Of a DNA stretch of 64,000 nucleotides, positions 1 to 9,453 are shown one piece after another (position 1 is the first letter of the stretch; the number at the start of each line of letters is the position of its first letter). The DNA lies in the NCBI GenBank assembly GCA_045629945.1, contig JAZQSE010000042.1, positions 1 to 64,000 on the forward strand, in the 5' to 3' direction. A model generated the notes under the pieces. The model did no database searches. It had not been told where the DNA came from and saw nothing but the letters and a program-made list of their open reading frames with translations. This DNA comes from UBA1765 sp045629945. Lineage in GTDB: Bacteria > Fibrobacterota > Fibrobacteria > Fibrobacterales > Fibrobacteraceae. The translations under genes and the position numbers were made by a program.

Positions 1-3000
1 CGGGTAAAGCAAGTATTCATCAAAATACATATCCAATTCCCAAATATTTTCACCAACATTTTTAAGGCTAGGTTTAGACACCGGCGTGTACCAATCATCA
101 ACAGGGATATAAAGTTCTTTACCTTCTGGAACCCGGAACCAAAGTTTAGCATGGTAATCTTTCAAAGCTACAGTCCCTATATTCTTAATTGTGACTTGTG
201 GTTTAAACATATTCTTTTCCCATGGAGCAGAATCTTTCCAAGATAAAACACCCTCCGGTGATGCAAATACACTATTGTCCGTACTCTTGAATAATTCTGG
301 TTCTTCACCCCATAGAATATGGTCGTTTGCGTCGTAAACCACAATTTTCCTGTTGCCCTTGGGAATGCCAATATTGTAATCAGCAGACCAATCATCAAGA
401 TGATCAAAGTCCGCCCAATCATTATAATGAATTCGAATCTGCCAACCATCTAAACTCGGGAAAACTGACTTGGCTTTTAAAATCGAATCCGAAGCATCCA
501 AAACAAAACGCCACTGGTCTCCACCTAAATTTTCAAGAGTTACAGGAATACTAGGATAATCAACTTCAACAATAGGATTCCTTGCAGGGTCTGCTGTAAA
601 ATAATAAGCCACCTTGAAACCTTTAATATCCTTATCAGTTGAATTAGCCACAAGTATTCTCGGCCTTGACGTATTGGATTCATAATCATCACGGGCTTCG
701 CGATGCATAACAAATACATCTTTACTCTTTTTCCAAGCGGTTGGCGAAACTGGAGCAACTTGAGTACTCAAATCGCTTGCATTTCCAACACCGACAACGA
801 CTCTAGGAAGCAAAGCCCCTTCATCGGCAAGAATGGAAAAGATTGCTTGCGAAGCCATTTTAGTCATTGTATAGTCTTTAGAAAATGTCTTACCAGATTG
901 ATTGTCAAAACTGACCGTAATGACAGAACCTTTTCTCTGAATACGCGGATTTGTCGCAAAAACGGATGATAATACAACATCATGCTGTAAATTTCCTTCT
1001 GCATCGGTATAATTTACATAGGAGCCCACCCCGGGTTCATATACAGCTTCTAGATAGTTAGTTCCATCAGAGACACGAGAACCCTGCTTGCCAACTCCAA
1101 GATACAAAGGAGACAAATCAAAATCTCCTGCCAAGCCAACGCTGCCATCATTCAGATATATCAACTTCACGCCAGCTTTTTCAGCAAGTAATTCATCGCA
1201 ATAGACATGCAATGCACAGGCGATATCTAGCCCCTGACGGGCGGAAGCAGCCATATTCCCCATTTTCAAATCCAAATGAGTAACAGTTTCCCATGGTGCA
1301 AGAGCATCATGGAATTCGAATTTACGAGGTGTTTTTAATCTTGATATAAGTTTGCTGGATATACCCAGTTTTTCACTTTCATACTTTTGACTTTCTGATT
1401 CCACAATCAAGTCACTATTTGCCAGCCAGTCATCTACCAAACTTTTTAAAATACCTAACAAGTCCTCATCCAAACCAACATCGTCAATATTGATGATGTT
1501 ATACAAAGAATCTTCAAAATCACTTAATTTTGATTCTAGATACGATTCAAGAGATACGCACGCCGCCTTTGAATCGTTTCCTTCTAGTTCTGGACATGAA
1601 AGTTTTAAATTCTCTGCAATTTCCTCTAGAGCCGCAGAAACAACTGCTTTGGTATTTCCCGAATATAACGGAACGATTTCAAGATTCAAACCATTCGGTT
1701 TTTTTGGATAGGACACACCATCTGTTCCATAATTCAAATTTTGCAGAAAATCACTTTCTCTATCAAGATGTTTTCCGATACTTCTCGTATGGTAGGCTTG
1801 CTCTCGATATTCTTCAAGAAAATCCTTTTCCATAATATCTACATCAACACTGCCTGGACCAAGCGGATCCATATTTAACGAAATCGTGTAAGGACCAAGG
1901 TATGGTCCTTTCATATTCACTTCATAATCAGATGTTACTATAGTGGCAGTTTTACCCCAACCAAGAAGAAATGTACCCGTAACAACAACTCCCAAATCGG
2001 TCAACCAATCCGTATAATCAAGAGAAACTTTAATATTTACCAAATCATGAACTTCGGGATTATTTAAATCATCAACAATTTTGCCCAAACCAGGATATTT
2101 TGCAAAGGATTCGGATTCCGAATTTTCAGCTGCAGTTGCAGCGCCCAAATGGGGTGTATCAACAGTCACCACTCGCCCAATATGATTTGCTGGATTTTCA
2201 GACCCAGAAGATGCGCCTTCAGCCCAAAGACCACGAAGCATTTCACGGACAATGAGTCCTCCCTGACTATGAGCCACTATATCAATGGTGGCCTCTGGAG
2301 TTTCGCGCCAATTAATTACGGTTCCTTCGAAAAAGTCATCTAGAATTTCTTCTAATTTTTGATATAACTTTCTAGACTGAGAGTTTTGTGCATCTGCGTT
2401 GTCCCAATTAAGCGAAGCCTCTTCCCACCTTTTCTCCTCATTTATTTTACCTGGAGCCTGAAAAAAATATAATCCATCACTATTAATATTATCATCTGTA
2501 ATATAAATACCCTGATTACGAACTATAATATCAGGAGCCGACCCTATGCTGTATTTTTTTACCACCCCCTTCTGAAAATCATCATTAGTCCTTAACAAAG
2601 CTTCTTTATAATTGTTGTATTTTTTCTTTAATTCATCAGTGCAGATTGCTTTTTGGATATTCGCTATGGGGGAGCCAAACGGATATTTATCATCACAAAA
2701 GGAGGGCCACATTTCTGTACAAGTAGCATCAATTTTACATAGAGAGTCAACATCAACAGCAGATGTTACTCCCCAGGATTTGTAATCGTCACCCAAACCA
2801 TGTACAAACAGAATTGGCTTTGCAAGTTTTTTCCCAGGCACACCCATATACTTCCATTCAGGATAAGCAACTTTTTGTTTTTCCCAATCTTCAATTAATG
2901 CTTGTTTGTCAAAAATTCCATCATAACCATCAAATTCTGAACAAGCTTCATCAAATTTTCCATCACTTTTTATGCAAGAAAAAGGTTTAGAAATCCAATC

Positions 3001-3417
3001 ATGTTGCTGAGATTTGAAATTTTCAACTTCTTTATCACTAGGATTTAATGTTTCATTTAATTTTTTAGGATCACTCAATAAATAAGAAACACCTTCATAT
3101 TGCAATTTATTTAGGCAGGAAACACGATAAGTTATTCGAACAATGCTTACTAAACAATAATAATGGTTAATATCAAATAAATTTTCTTTTGAATCCCAGT
3201 AATAGTCAACTCTCTCATCTATGCTTGTAATTTCAAAATTTTCAACATTTCCACATCTGTTATAGGGTAAATATGTTTCATTATAAGGTTTCAACCAACT
3301 TATTTCTTCATTTATATTTTTTGGTATTTTTTTGTATTTAGAGACGGCATTATCGTAATCATCTTCAGCAAAAATTACAGAAAACAAGAAGAAAACTATA
3401 AAAAACAATATTTTCAT
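1..3417 (-). CDS. Secreted lipase-like alpha/beta hydrolase with CBM3-like C-terminal modules (partial, 3' end outside window)
   Basis: The frame is open from an ATG at 3417 to the window edge (1139 codons) with no stop, so the C-terminus is missing. Residues 1-18 form a signal peptide (MKILFFIVFFLFSVIFA). An alpha/beta-hydrolase core follows: oxyanion-type VHGLGDD near residue 206, nucleophile elbow VAHSQGG with Ser384, then VDTPHLG, the arrangement seen in PGAP1/triacylglycerol-lipase-like enzymes. Residues about 905-1020 (AYYF..., then NDWADFDHLDDWS near 1000) resemble the CBM3 cellulose-binding fold, and a second related module begins near 1035. An AAGG lies upstream of the start. The likely role is an exported esterase or lipase held on polysaccharide. 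The hydrolase call rests on motifs; the CBM3 call is a resemblance only. Substrate unknown. Confidence 0.75.
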   Translation of the reverse strand, partial: MKILFFIVFFLFSVIFAEDDYDNAVSKYKKIPKNINEEISWLKPYNETYLPYNRCGNVENFEITSIDERVDYYWDSKENLFDINHYYCLVSIVRITYRVSCLNKLQYEGVSYLLSDPKKLNETLNPSDKEVENFKSQQHDWISKPFSCIKSDGKFDEACSEFDGYDGIFDKQALIEDWEKQKVAYPEWKYMGVPGKKLAKPILFVHGLGDDYKSWGVTSAVDVDSLCKIDATCTEMWPSFCDDKYPFGSPIANIQKAICTDELKKKYNNYKEALLRTNDDFQKGVVKKYSIGSAPDIIVRNQGIYITDDNINSDGLYFFQAPGKINEEKRWEEASLNWDNADAQNSQSRKLYQKLEEILDDFFEGTVINWRETPEATIDIVAHSQGGLIVREMLRGLWAEGASSGSENPANHIGRVVTVDTPHLGAATAAENSESESFAKYPGLGKIVDDLNNPEVHDLVNIKVSLDYTDWLTDLGVVVTGTFLLGWGKTATIVTSDYEVNMKGPYLGPYTISLNMDPLGPGSVDVDIMEKDFLEEYREQAYHTRSIGKHLDRESDFLQNLNYGTDGVSYPKKPNGLNLEIVPLYSGNTKAVVSAALEEIAENLKLSCPELEGNDSKAACVSLESYLESKLSDFEDSLYNIINIDDVGLDEDLLGILKSLVDDWLANSDLIVESESQKYESEKLGISSKLISRLKTPRKFEFHDALAPWETVTHLDLKMGNMAASARQGLDIACALHVYCDELLAEKAGVKLIYLNDGSVGLAGDFDLSPLYLGVGKQGSRVSDGTNYLEAVYEPGVGSYVNYTDAEGNLQHDVVLSSVFATNPRIQRKGSVITVSFDNQSGKTFSKDYTMTKMASQAIFSILADEGALLPRVVVGVGNASDLSTQVAPVSPTAWKKSKDVFVMHREARDDYESNTSRPRILVANSTDKDIKGFKVAYYFTADPARNPIVEVDYPSIPVTLENLGGDQWRFVLDASDSILKAKSVFPSLDGWQIRIHYNDWADFDHLDDWSADYNIGIPKGNRKIVVYDANDHILWGEEPELFKSTDNSVFASPEGVLSWKDSAPWEKNMFKPQVTIKNIGTVALKDYHAKLWFRVPEGKELYIPVDDWYTPVSKPSLKNVGENIWELDMYFDEYLLYP

Positions 3418-3778
3418 TACGTTTTACCTTAACTTTCAAAAATATTACAAAAATATAATAAAAGGAAACTTCTTGTTGTAACTTTCTTATAAGAAAAAAA
3501 AATAAAACTTTATGAAAATAATTGACCACAAACTCACTACGAGCAAATCATATTCTAAATAAAGTAAAAAAAATCAAACCATAATTCAAATAGATTCATA
3601 CAAAAGTAGCCCGACGCTATAACAGACATTTCTTCATATACGGGACCAAGCATAATCAGTTATTTTCAAAACTGATAAACACTCTTTCTCATGACCGCCA
3701 GAAGGCTTTTATGGAACTACCGGCGTAGCCGGTAGTTTTCTGTATACAAAAAACCTATGCTTTCGCATAGGCTTTAGA
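3418..3778. other. Intergenic region between guaB and the lipase-like gene
   Basis: No convincing ORF. The right end carries the guaB terminator. Next to it, 3715-3737 is a perfect 10-bp inverted repeat (AACTACCGGC, loop GTA, GCCGGTAGTT) that is followed by TT on the plus strand and could be a second terminator or an attenuator-like hairpin. The rest is AT-rich and presumably holds the promoter of the lipase-like gene, but I see no clear -35/-10 pair. Confidence 0.5.
3748..3771 (-). terminator. Rho-independent terminator of guaB
   Basis: Read on the minus strand this is a 7-bp stem CCTATGC/GCATAGG closed by a GAAA tetraloop and followed at once by six Ts. It begins eight bases past the guaB stop codon. 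Confidence 0.85.
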
Positions 3779-5236
3779 TTATTCAGATGCTCTGTAATTT
3801 GGGGCTTCTTTTGTGATAGTTACATCGTGAGGGTGAGATTCTCTAAGGCCTGCACCGGTGATTCGAACAAAAGTTGCCTTCTTATAAAGTTCGTCTAAGT
3901 TTGCAGCACCAACATAACCCATTGCTTGGTGAATACCACCAACAAGTTGGTAAACAGTGTCGCGCAAAGGACCTTTGTAAGGAACTCGACCTTCAATACC
4001 TTCTGGAACGTATTTCTTTTCTTCTGTTACGTTCGATTGGAAATAACGGTCAGAAGAACCAGCCTTCATTGCCCCAACAGAACCCATTCCACGGTAGCTC
4101 TTGTAACTACGACCATCAGCCAAAATGATTTCACCTGGGCTTTCTTCTGTGCCAGCAAAAAGACTGCCAAGCATTACTGCATGACCACCGGCAGCAAGAG
4201 CTTTTGCAATTTCGCCTGAATACTTGATACCACCATCAGCAATAATTTTTACGCCAGCTTTGCGAGCGGCTTTACCACATTCTACAATAGCGGAGAATTG
4301 TGGGTAACCAACACCGGCTACAATTCTTGTTGTACAAATAGAACCAGGACCAATGCCCACTTTTACAATATCAGCGCCGCATTTTGCAAGTTCCATAACT
4401 GCTTCTGGAGTGCAAACGTTACCAGCGCAAATGGTAAGTTTCGGGTATTTTTTACGAACGGTTTTTACCATATTGCGAACGCCAATATGGTGACCATGTG
4501 CAGTATCAATCACAAGTAAATCTACACCAGCTTCCACAAGAAGTTTAATGCGTTCAAGAGAATCAGCAGAAGTACTTGCGGCAGCACCAACCAAAAGCTG
4601 ACCATTTTTGTCTAAACTTGCATTCGGGTTGCTTTCGCGTTTAAGAATGTCTGTCATAGTGACAAGACCCTTTAAAGTCCCGTTAGCATCGACTAAAGGC
4701 AATTTTTCAATACGGTTTGTATTTAAAATCTCTTTTGCTTTAGCAAGGCTAATCTTTGGCCCTGCAGTAATCGGCTTTTTGGTCATGACATCTTTTACTT
4801 TCACAGACGTATCTGTAATTGTTCTTAAATCACGACTAGTAAGCATACCAACTACTTTGCCTTTTGAAAGCACTGGGAAACCGCTGACTTTAGTACGAGC
4901 GCGCATTTCAAAAGCATGAAGAACCGGTTCGTCGGCATCAAGGGTAACTGGGTCACTTACAATACCAGATTGCCAGCGTTTCACTTTGCGAACTTCTTCT
5001 GCTTGAGCTTCTGGGCTCATATTTTTATGAATAATCCCTAAACCACCTTGCAAGGCAATAGAAATAGCAAGCGGCGCTGTGGTAACCGTATCCATCGCAG
5101 CACTGATAATAGGAATTTTCAATTTGATAGTGGAAGAAAGTTGAGTGCTTACATCTGTTGCAGACGGAAGGACCGCAGATTCCCCAGGAACAAGAAGAAC
5201 ATCATCAAAAGTTAAAGCTTCAGGCAAAAGTTTCAT
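3779..5236 (-). CDS. guaB: Inosine-5'-monophosphate dehydrogenase
   Basis: Oxidises IMP to XMP with NAD+, the committed step of GMP synthesis, in the cytosol. The 485-residue product has the family's usual length. It shows N-terminal TFDDVLLVPG, two CBS domains inserted at about residues 90-210 (VMTKKPIT, LPLVDANG), the catalytic loop GPGSICTTRIVAGVG with nucleophile Cys301, the phosphate-binding DGGIKYSGEIAKAL and LGSLFAGTEESPGE. An in-frame TTG at 5254 would add six residues. The ATG at 5236 is preferred because a GAGG lies six bases before it. A TATATTTC promoter-like element lies upstream. It is monocistronic, with its own terminator and a gap of about 190 bases to pth. Confidence 0.97.
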   Translation of the reverse strand: MKLLPEALTFDDVLLVPGESAVLPSATDVSTQLSSTIKLKIPIISAAMDTVTTAPLAISIALQGGLGIIHKNMSPEAQAEEVRKVKRWQSGIVSDPVTLDADEPVLHAFEMRARTKVSGFPVLSKGKVVGMLTSRDLRTITDTSVKVKDVMTKKPITAGPKISLAKAKEILNTNRIEKLPLVDANGTLKGLVTMTDILKRESNPNASLDKNGQLLVGAAASTSADSLERIKLLVEAGVDLLVIDTAHGHHIGVRNMVKTVRKKYPKLTICAGNVCTPEAVMELAKCGADIVKVGIGPGSICTTRIVAGVGYPQFSAIVECGKAARKAGVKIIADGGIKYSGEIAKALAAGGHAVMLGSLFAGTEESPGEIILADGRSYKSYRGMGSVGAMKAGSSDRYFQSNVTEEKKYVPEGIEGRVPYKGPLRDTVYQLVGGIHQAMGYVGAANLDELYKKATFVRITGAGLRESHPHDVTITKEAPNYRASE

Positions 5237-5425
5237 AAAAACCTCATTTTGCAAGGGAAATATAGAAAAAACCTTCTATTAAAACATTTTTTGCCTTTTA
5301 AAAAACACAGTTTTTAGGCTAAATAGCAATTAAAGAAATCTCCTTCTAACGCCCATTGGAACAATTTTAAAATAAATGGTAGTGTAATCTTTATACGAAC
5401 TAAGATTTTCAACAAAAAGGGATAT

Positions 5426-5977
5426 TCACTTTCCGTTATAGCGTTCCATACAAGTTTCTATACCATTTTTTAAATAGCAGTTAAGTAGTGCCGGAATTTT
5501 TTCAAGCGTTTTGTTGAATACTTCTCTGTCATCTTTGCTGAATTTAGCAAGCACCCAATTAGAAAGGTCATAATGTTCCGGACATTTTCCAACACCTAAA
5601 CGAATACGCATAAACTGGTCACCGATTTTTTCAATAATATTACGAAGTCCGTTTTGCCCGCCATGACTCCCCTTTGCCCTGATACGAATGCGGCCTAAAT
5701 CCAAATTCACATCATCAGAAATGACAATAAGATTGGCTGGTTTAATTTTATACCAAGTCATTAAAGCCTGCACCGATTCACCACTTAAATTCATATAAGT
5801 TTGCGGTTTTACCAAAAGAACATCTTCTGAAGCTATTTGAATTTTTTGCGTTAAAGCCTTGTGTTCTGATTTCCAGTTTGAAGATTCGGCAAGTGTATTT
5901 ACAGCTAAAAAACCAGCATTGTGGTGGGTGTTTTCATATTGCGAGCCAGGGTTTCCAAGTCCAACGACTAAATACAT
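5426..5977 (-). CDS. pth: Peptidyl-tRNA hydrolase
   Basis: Cleaves the ester bond of peptidyl-tRNAs that drop off ribosomes, recycling tRNA in the cytosol. The 183-residue protein matches the bacterial Pth family in length and in LVVGLGNPGSQYENTHHNAGF, with catalytic His19 and substrate-binding Asn9. It also has ISDDVNLDLGRIRIRAKGSHGGQNGLRN and RIRLGVG. A GGAGAAG lies just before the ATG. It is the last gene of a minus-strand run (lipoprotein, pdxA, Nudix, pth), 19 bases after the Nudix gene. Confidence 0.96.
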   Translation of the reverse strand: MYLVVGLGNPGSQYENTHHNAGFLAVNTLAESSNWKSEHKALTQKIQIASEDVLLVKPQTYMNLSGESVQALMTWYKIKPANLIVISDDVNLDLGRIRIRAKGSHGGQNGLRNIIEKIGDQFMRIRLGVGKCPEHYDLSNWVLAKFSKDDREVFNKTLEKIPALLNCYLKNGIETCMERYNGK

Positions 5978-5996
5978 AACTTCTCCGGTTTAAAAT

Positions 5997-6740
5997 TTAT
6001 GGGGCTTGCATCTGTGTGCGAGAAAGCCTGCCCTTACTTTCAAGGTAGCGCTCATACATAAAAAGAGCAATTAAATTTTTGCCATCAAGGAATTTTTTGG
6101 AAGCTTCTTCATATGGTAAAACTTCTGTGCGAATCCATTCTTCTTCTTTTGTATAACTCTGCTCTTTACCATCTAAATTTTCAAGTTCTTCTCGTGTTAC
6201 AGTACGTTCTATTGCATACAAACGAATTTTTTCATCAAGAAGTCCGCAAGATGCCGCAAAGCCTTCTACATTTTCTCCATGGAAAAAAGCAGTCAAGTCA
6301 ATGAGTTCTTCTTTTGTTACTTTGATTTGTGCTTCTTCTTCGAGTTCTGCAAGTGCTACTTTTGAATAGTCCCCGGACCAATCTAAAATGCCTGCAGGAA
6401 TTTCAAGAGATGAATGTTCGGCTATTGGAAATCTGGGTTGTCTGACTAAAAGTAAATAAGGTTTTCCTTCGCAATAAAGAACAACAAGAACTCCTACAGC
6501 ATTACCACGCAATAAAACTATCCCATGAACTGGCTTAGAATCAGGCAAAAAAGCTTTGGCTTTCAATTTAATAAACAAAGGATTCTTTGAATTAAAACGA
6601 AAATCAACAGAAGAAAAATGAATTTCTTCTACTGAAAATTTTTCTTCTATTTTTTCTAACCAATCTAAATACAATTTAGAAGAGACAATAGCGTCTCTGT
6701 CATTTTCATTTATTTCTGCAGAAAAAGAATACTTAATCAT
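5997..6740 (-). CDS. Nudix hydrolase, nucleoside-diphosphate-sugar type, with atypical Nudix box
   Basis: 247 residues with a long N-terminal region before the Nudix fold, as in ADP-sugar/UDP-sugar pyrophosphatases. The box region reads EIPAGILDWSGDYSKVALAE followed by LEEEAQI. The metal-binding EEE is kept, but the Arg of the canonical RExxEE is Ala and the following Gly is Gln, and there is an extra spacing of the kind found in plant-type UDP-sugar pyrophosphatases. Hydrolysis of an NDP-sugar or ADP-ribose is the likely activity; the substrate cannot be read from the sequence. The gene lies between pdxA and pth (spacings 10 and 19), so probably cotranscribed. No good ribosome site precedes the ATG. 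Confidence 0.75.
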   Translation of the reverse strand: MIKYSFSAEINENDRDAIVSSKLYLDWLEKIEEKFSVEEIHFSSVDFRFNSKNPLFIKLKAKAFLPDSKPVHGIVLLRGNAVGVLVVLYCEGKPYLLLVRQPRFPIAEHSSLEIPAGILDWSGDYSKVALAELEEEAQIKVTKEELIDLTAFFHGENVEGFAASCGLLDEKIRLYAIERTVTREELENLDGKEQSYTKEEEWIRTEVLPYEEASKKFLDGKNLIALFMYERYLESKGRLSRTQMQAP

Positions 6741-6750
6741 ATTGAATCAA

Positions 6751-7776
6751 CTAATCTAATGCCAAACAATCTGCTAATTCTAAAGCATCTTTTAAAGAAT
6801 TCGCATCAGCAATTCCTTGCCAGGCAATATCAAAACCAGTTCCATGATCAACACTTGTCCGAATCACCGGTAATCCAAGCGTTGTATTGACACCACCTGT
6901 TTTTTTAACTTGCCCTAATTGAAAGAGCAATGTTTTTGTTACGATATGCCCTTGGTCATGATACATGGCCACAACGCCATCAAAAGCACCACTACGAAGT
7001 TTCGGGAAAATCACATCTCCTGGGAACGGGCCTTCTGCTTTAATTTTTTTCTTTTTCAATTCACGAATTGCCGGAATAATTTCTTCTATTTCTTCTGTCC
7101 CAAAAAGCCCGCCTTCGCCGGCATGTGGGTTTAACCCAGCGATTCCTAAACAAGGAGTTTTCACTTTTTTATAGCGAATTAAAAAATCATTAAGGAGTGT
7201 TGCCGTTTTTAAAATACGTTCTTTTTTTGCTCTGTCACAAGCTTCGCGTAAAGATACATGTGTACTTACATGAGCCACAACCCAATCTTTATGAACAAGG
7301 CAAAGTACAGGGCGCGAATCGCCGCACATTTCACCGATAAATTCTGTATGTCCTTGAAAGCCAGGAACTGTTTTTTCTACAGATTCTTTGCAAAGCGGGG
7401 CTGTTACAACTGCAGTAGCTTTTTTTTCAAGACAGAGTTTTGTCGCTTCACGAACCCAGGCAATACTTGCTTTCCCTGCTTCTTTACAAATTTTCCCTGG
7501 ACGAATTTTCCCTTTAAAATTAACGCCACAAGAAAGCACCGGTATCATTCCCAATTCACAAGCTTTTTTAGCTTCTTCAGGAGATTCAATCAAAACCGCT
7601 TCTTTAGAAATGCCTTTTAAAGCAAGTGCTGAAAGCACAACCTGAAAGTCCCCAACTAAAGCAATAGGGCGTTTGACGCGATGTTTCATTTTCCAAAGAG
7701 AAACGGCAATTTCTGGGCCAATTCCGTTTGGGTCTCCAATAGTAACAAGTAAAGGCAAAAGATTTTTTTTAGCCAT
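6751..7776 (-). CDS. pdxA: 4-hydroxythreonine-4-phosphate dehydrogenase
   Basis: NAD-dependent oxidation of 4-phospho-hydroxythreonine in the DXP-independent-of-salvage (PdxA/PdxJ) route to pyridoxal phosphate. The 341 residues cover the whole family: TIGDPNGIGPEIAVSLW at the N-terminus, GHTEFIGEMCGD, GLNPHAGEGGLFGTEE with a metal-ligand His, AMYHDQGHIVTKTL, and the C-terminal RTSVDHGTGFDIAW. An AAGGA precedes the ATG. It follows a lipoprotein gene by nine bases and precedes the Nudix gene by ten. The partner pdxJ is not in the window. Confidence 0.96.
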   Translation of the reverse strand: MAKKNLLPLLVTIGDPNGIGPEIAVSLWKMKHRVKRPIALVGDFQVVLSALALKGISKEAVLIESPEEAKKACELGMIPVLSCGVNFKGKIRPGKICKEAGKASIAWVREATKLCLEKKATAVVTAPLCKESVEKTVPGFQGHTEFIGEMCGDSRPVLCLVHKDWVVAHVSTHVSLREACDRAKKERILKTATLLNDFLIRYKKVKTPCLGIAGLNPHAGEGGLFGTEEIEEIIPAIRELKKKKIKAEGPFPGDVIFPKLRSGAFDGVVAMYHDQGHIVTKTLLFQLGQVKKTGGVNTTLGLPVIRTSVDHGTGFDIAWQGIADANSLKDALELADCLALD

Positions 7777-7785
7777 AAAAATTCC

Positions 7786-8823
7786 TTATAAAGTATCGCG
7801 ACCTATTTCTGCATTTTTAAAAACAGAGTAAAGAGAATCGTCATAAGAGACTTTTTCTCCTGTCCGCAAATCATAAAACATCAAAGAAGAATCCGGGTTT
7901 GTAATGTAATCTTTTTCAGATTCTGGTTTGAATATTTCTTCTGTTATTTGGACTTTTGTCTTATGAGAAATGTTTGAATAAGACAATTTGTTCAACATTC
8001 CTCCCTTTGGCATTTCTTGAATTAAAAACCAGGAATAAAACCAAAGTGTGTCTAAGCGTTCATTCAATTTACCTAATGCAAGGGAATCATTTTTCCAATC
8101 TCGTTGCAAACAATAACGCAGCGTTGAATCTTTACAAGTCAAGCGAATCGGAACAAGATTTGTATCTCGCAAAGACCAAGAATTTGGGTACAAAGTATCT
8201 AGCTTTGTTTCGCAAGTATCTACAATATAAGTACAACGAGATTCCATTGTCCTCCAATAAAATGTACGTTCTTGCAAAGAATCAATTTTTTTTAGAATCG
8301 AAGGTTCGCCTTTGGTTTTACGCGGTAAAAGGTAAGGGTCTGCAAAAGAAGAATCAATATAGATTTCAAACGTATCTTTCAAAAAATCACCATTTCTTAA
8401 GAAAATAGAATCTTCAAATTCTCCCTGAGAATCCATAACCCGAATTTCTTGAAAGGATTTCCAAGAATCTGATGGCGGTATAGAAATCAAAGTTTCCGGA
8501 AAAAATAATGGAGACGCACAATCCGTTGCAGAAAGAGAAAAATGAATTATTGGTTTTAAAAAGAGTACAGAGTCTTCTTTTGACTCTTCAAATGAAATAT
8601 TTTCTAAAAAACAATTTGACAAAGTCCAAATGCTATCTAAAACAATGCGAAGCGTGTCTTTTCGTAAATGAATAAAGTTTCCGGAATCTAAAGAGGCAAA
8701 CAAAGCAAAGCCTGAATAATCACCTTCTAGTTCTTCTGGGTAAATAGAAATAGGACCGTCTTCAGAATAAGAACAAGAATAAATACAAATCGCCGATAAA
8801 AAAGCAAAAAGAATTTTCATCAT
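7786..8823 (-). CDS. Uncharacterised lipoprotein
   Basis: 345 residues starting MMKILFAFLSAICIYSCSYSED: a short signal peptide with a lipobox ending at the Cys in IYSC, so probably an acylated envelope protein. The rest is hydrophilic and rich in Ser, Asp and Leu, with many scattered Cys (TDCAS, SRCTYIVDTCETK) that suggest periplasmic disulfides. I recognise no domain. The start overlaps the ruvX stop (ATGATGA); either ATG (8823 or 8820) is possible and the second gives MKIL. Translationally coupled to ruvX; pdxA follows. Confidence 0.7.
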   Translation of the reverse strand: MMKILFAFLSAICIYSCSYSEDGPISIYPEELEGDYSGFALFASLDSGNFIHLRKDTLRIVLDSIWTLSNCFLENISFEESKEDSVLFLKPIIHFSLSATDCASPLFFPETLISIPPSDSWKSFQEIRVMDSQGEFEDSIFLRNGDFLKDTFEIYIDSSFADPYLLPRKTKGEPSILKKIDSLQERTFYWRTMESRCTYIVDTCETKLDTLYPNSWSLRDTNLVPIRLTCKDSTLRYCLQRDWKNDSLALGKLNERLDTLWFYSWFLIQEMPKGGMLNKLSYSNISHKTKVQITEEIFKPESEKDYITNPDSSLMFYDLRTGEKVSYDDSLYSVFKNAEIGRDTL

Positions 8824-9233
8824 ACATTATTGTCCAAAAAATTCTGAAGAATAATTGATGCGGCTTCACAATCAATTATCCCTTTGGCGTTCTTTTTTTT
8901 CTTTTTGCTCAAATAAGAAGTGCGTTCTAAAGCCTGAACACTTGTATAAGATTCATCTTGTGTGTAAACTGGAATTTCAGGAAAATGATTTTTTAATTCA
9001 ACAATAAATGCTTCAACGACAACATTTTTTCCATTAGTTCTTCCATCAGGATGGTAAGGCATACCGACGACAAAACAATCTATTTTTTCTTTTTGTTGGA
9101 TTTCTGTCAAGCGTTCAAAAAGGTTTTCTTTTTTTTGGTCAATCGTCACCCGCGGAAAAGCCCAGCGCAGTTCAGAATCTGCAAAAGCAATCCCTACACG
9201 ATGTTCGCCATAATCTATGCCTAAATAATTCAT
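8820..9233 (-). CDS. ruvX: Holliday-junction-resolvase-like pre-16S rRNA nuclease YqgF/RuvX
   Basis: RNase H-fold nuclease for the 5' maturation of 16S rRNA, in the cytosol. The 137 residues show the family pattern: MNYLGIDYGEHRVGIAFAD with the first acidic residue, VGMPYHPDGRTNGK, and YTQDESYTSVQALER. An AAAGGA is placed five bases before the ATG. It heads the minus operon running to pth, overlapping the lipoprotein gene by four bases. Confidence 0.93.
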   Translation of the reverse strand: MNYLGIDYGEHRVGIAFADSELRWAFPRVTIDQKKENLFERLTEIQQKEKIDCFVVGMPYHPDGRTNGKNVVVEAFIVELKNHFPEIPVYTQDESYTSVQALERTSYLSKKKKKNAKGIIDCEAASIILQNFLDNNV

Positions 9234-9453
9234 TTCAATCCTTTAAAAGAACTTTTAGAAATTAGAAAAATATTTCTTTTTGGTTTTAATCGCTATAAAC
9301 AAATTGCCCGGAATGCTAAAACCTGCTGATTATTTTTGCCACTTATTTTTCAAAATATTCAACATAAATAAAAAACACAAAAATTAAATACATTGTACAT
9401 CTCTTTACTAAAAAGTATATTTAACAAAAAACTTCTTTTATCGCTTTTATTCT

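Noticed and set aside
5237..5254. TTG start six codons upstream of guaB ATG
   Set aside because: The downstream ATG has a GAGG ribosome site at the right distance and starts the conserved family sequence.
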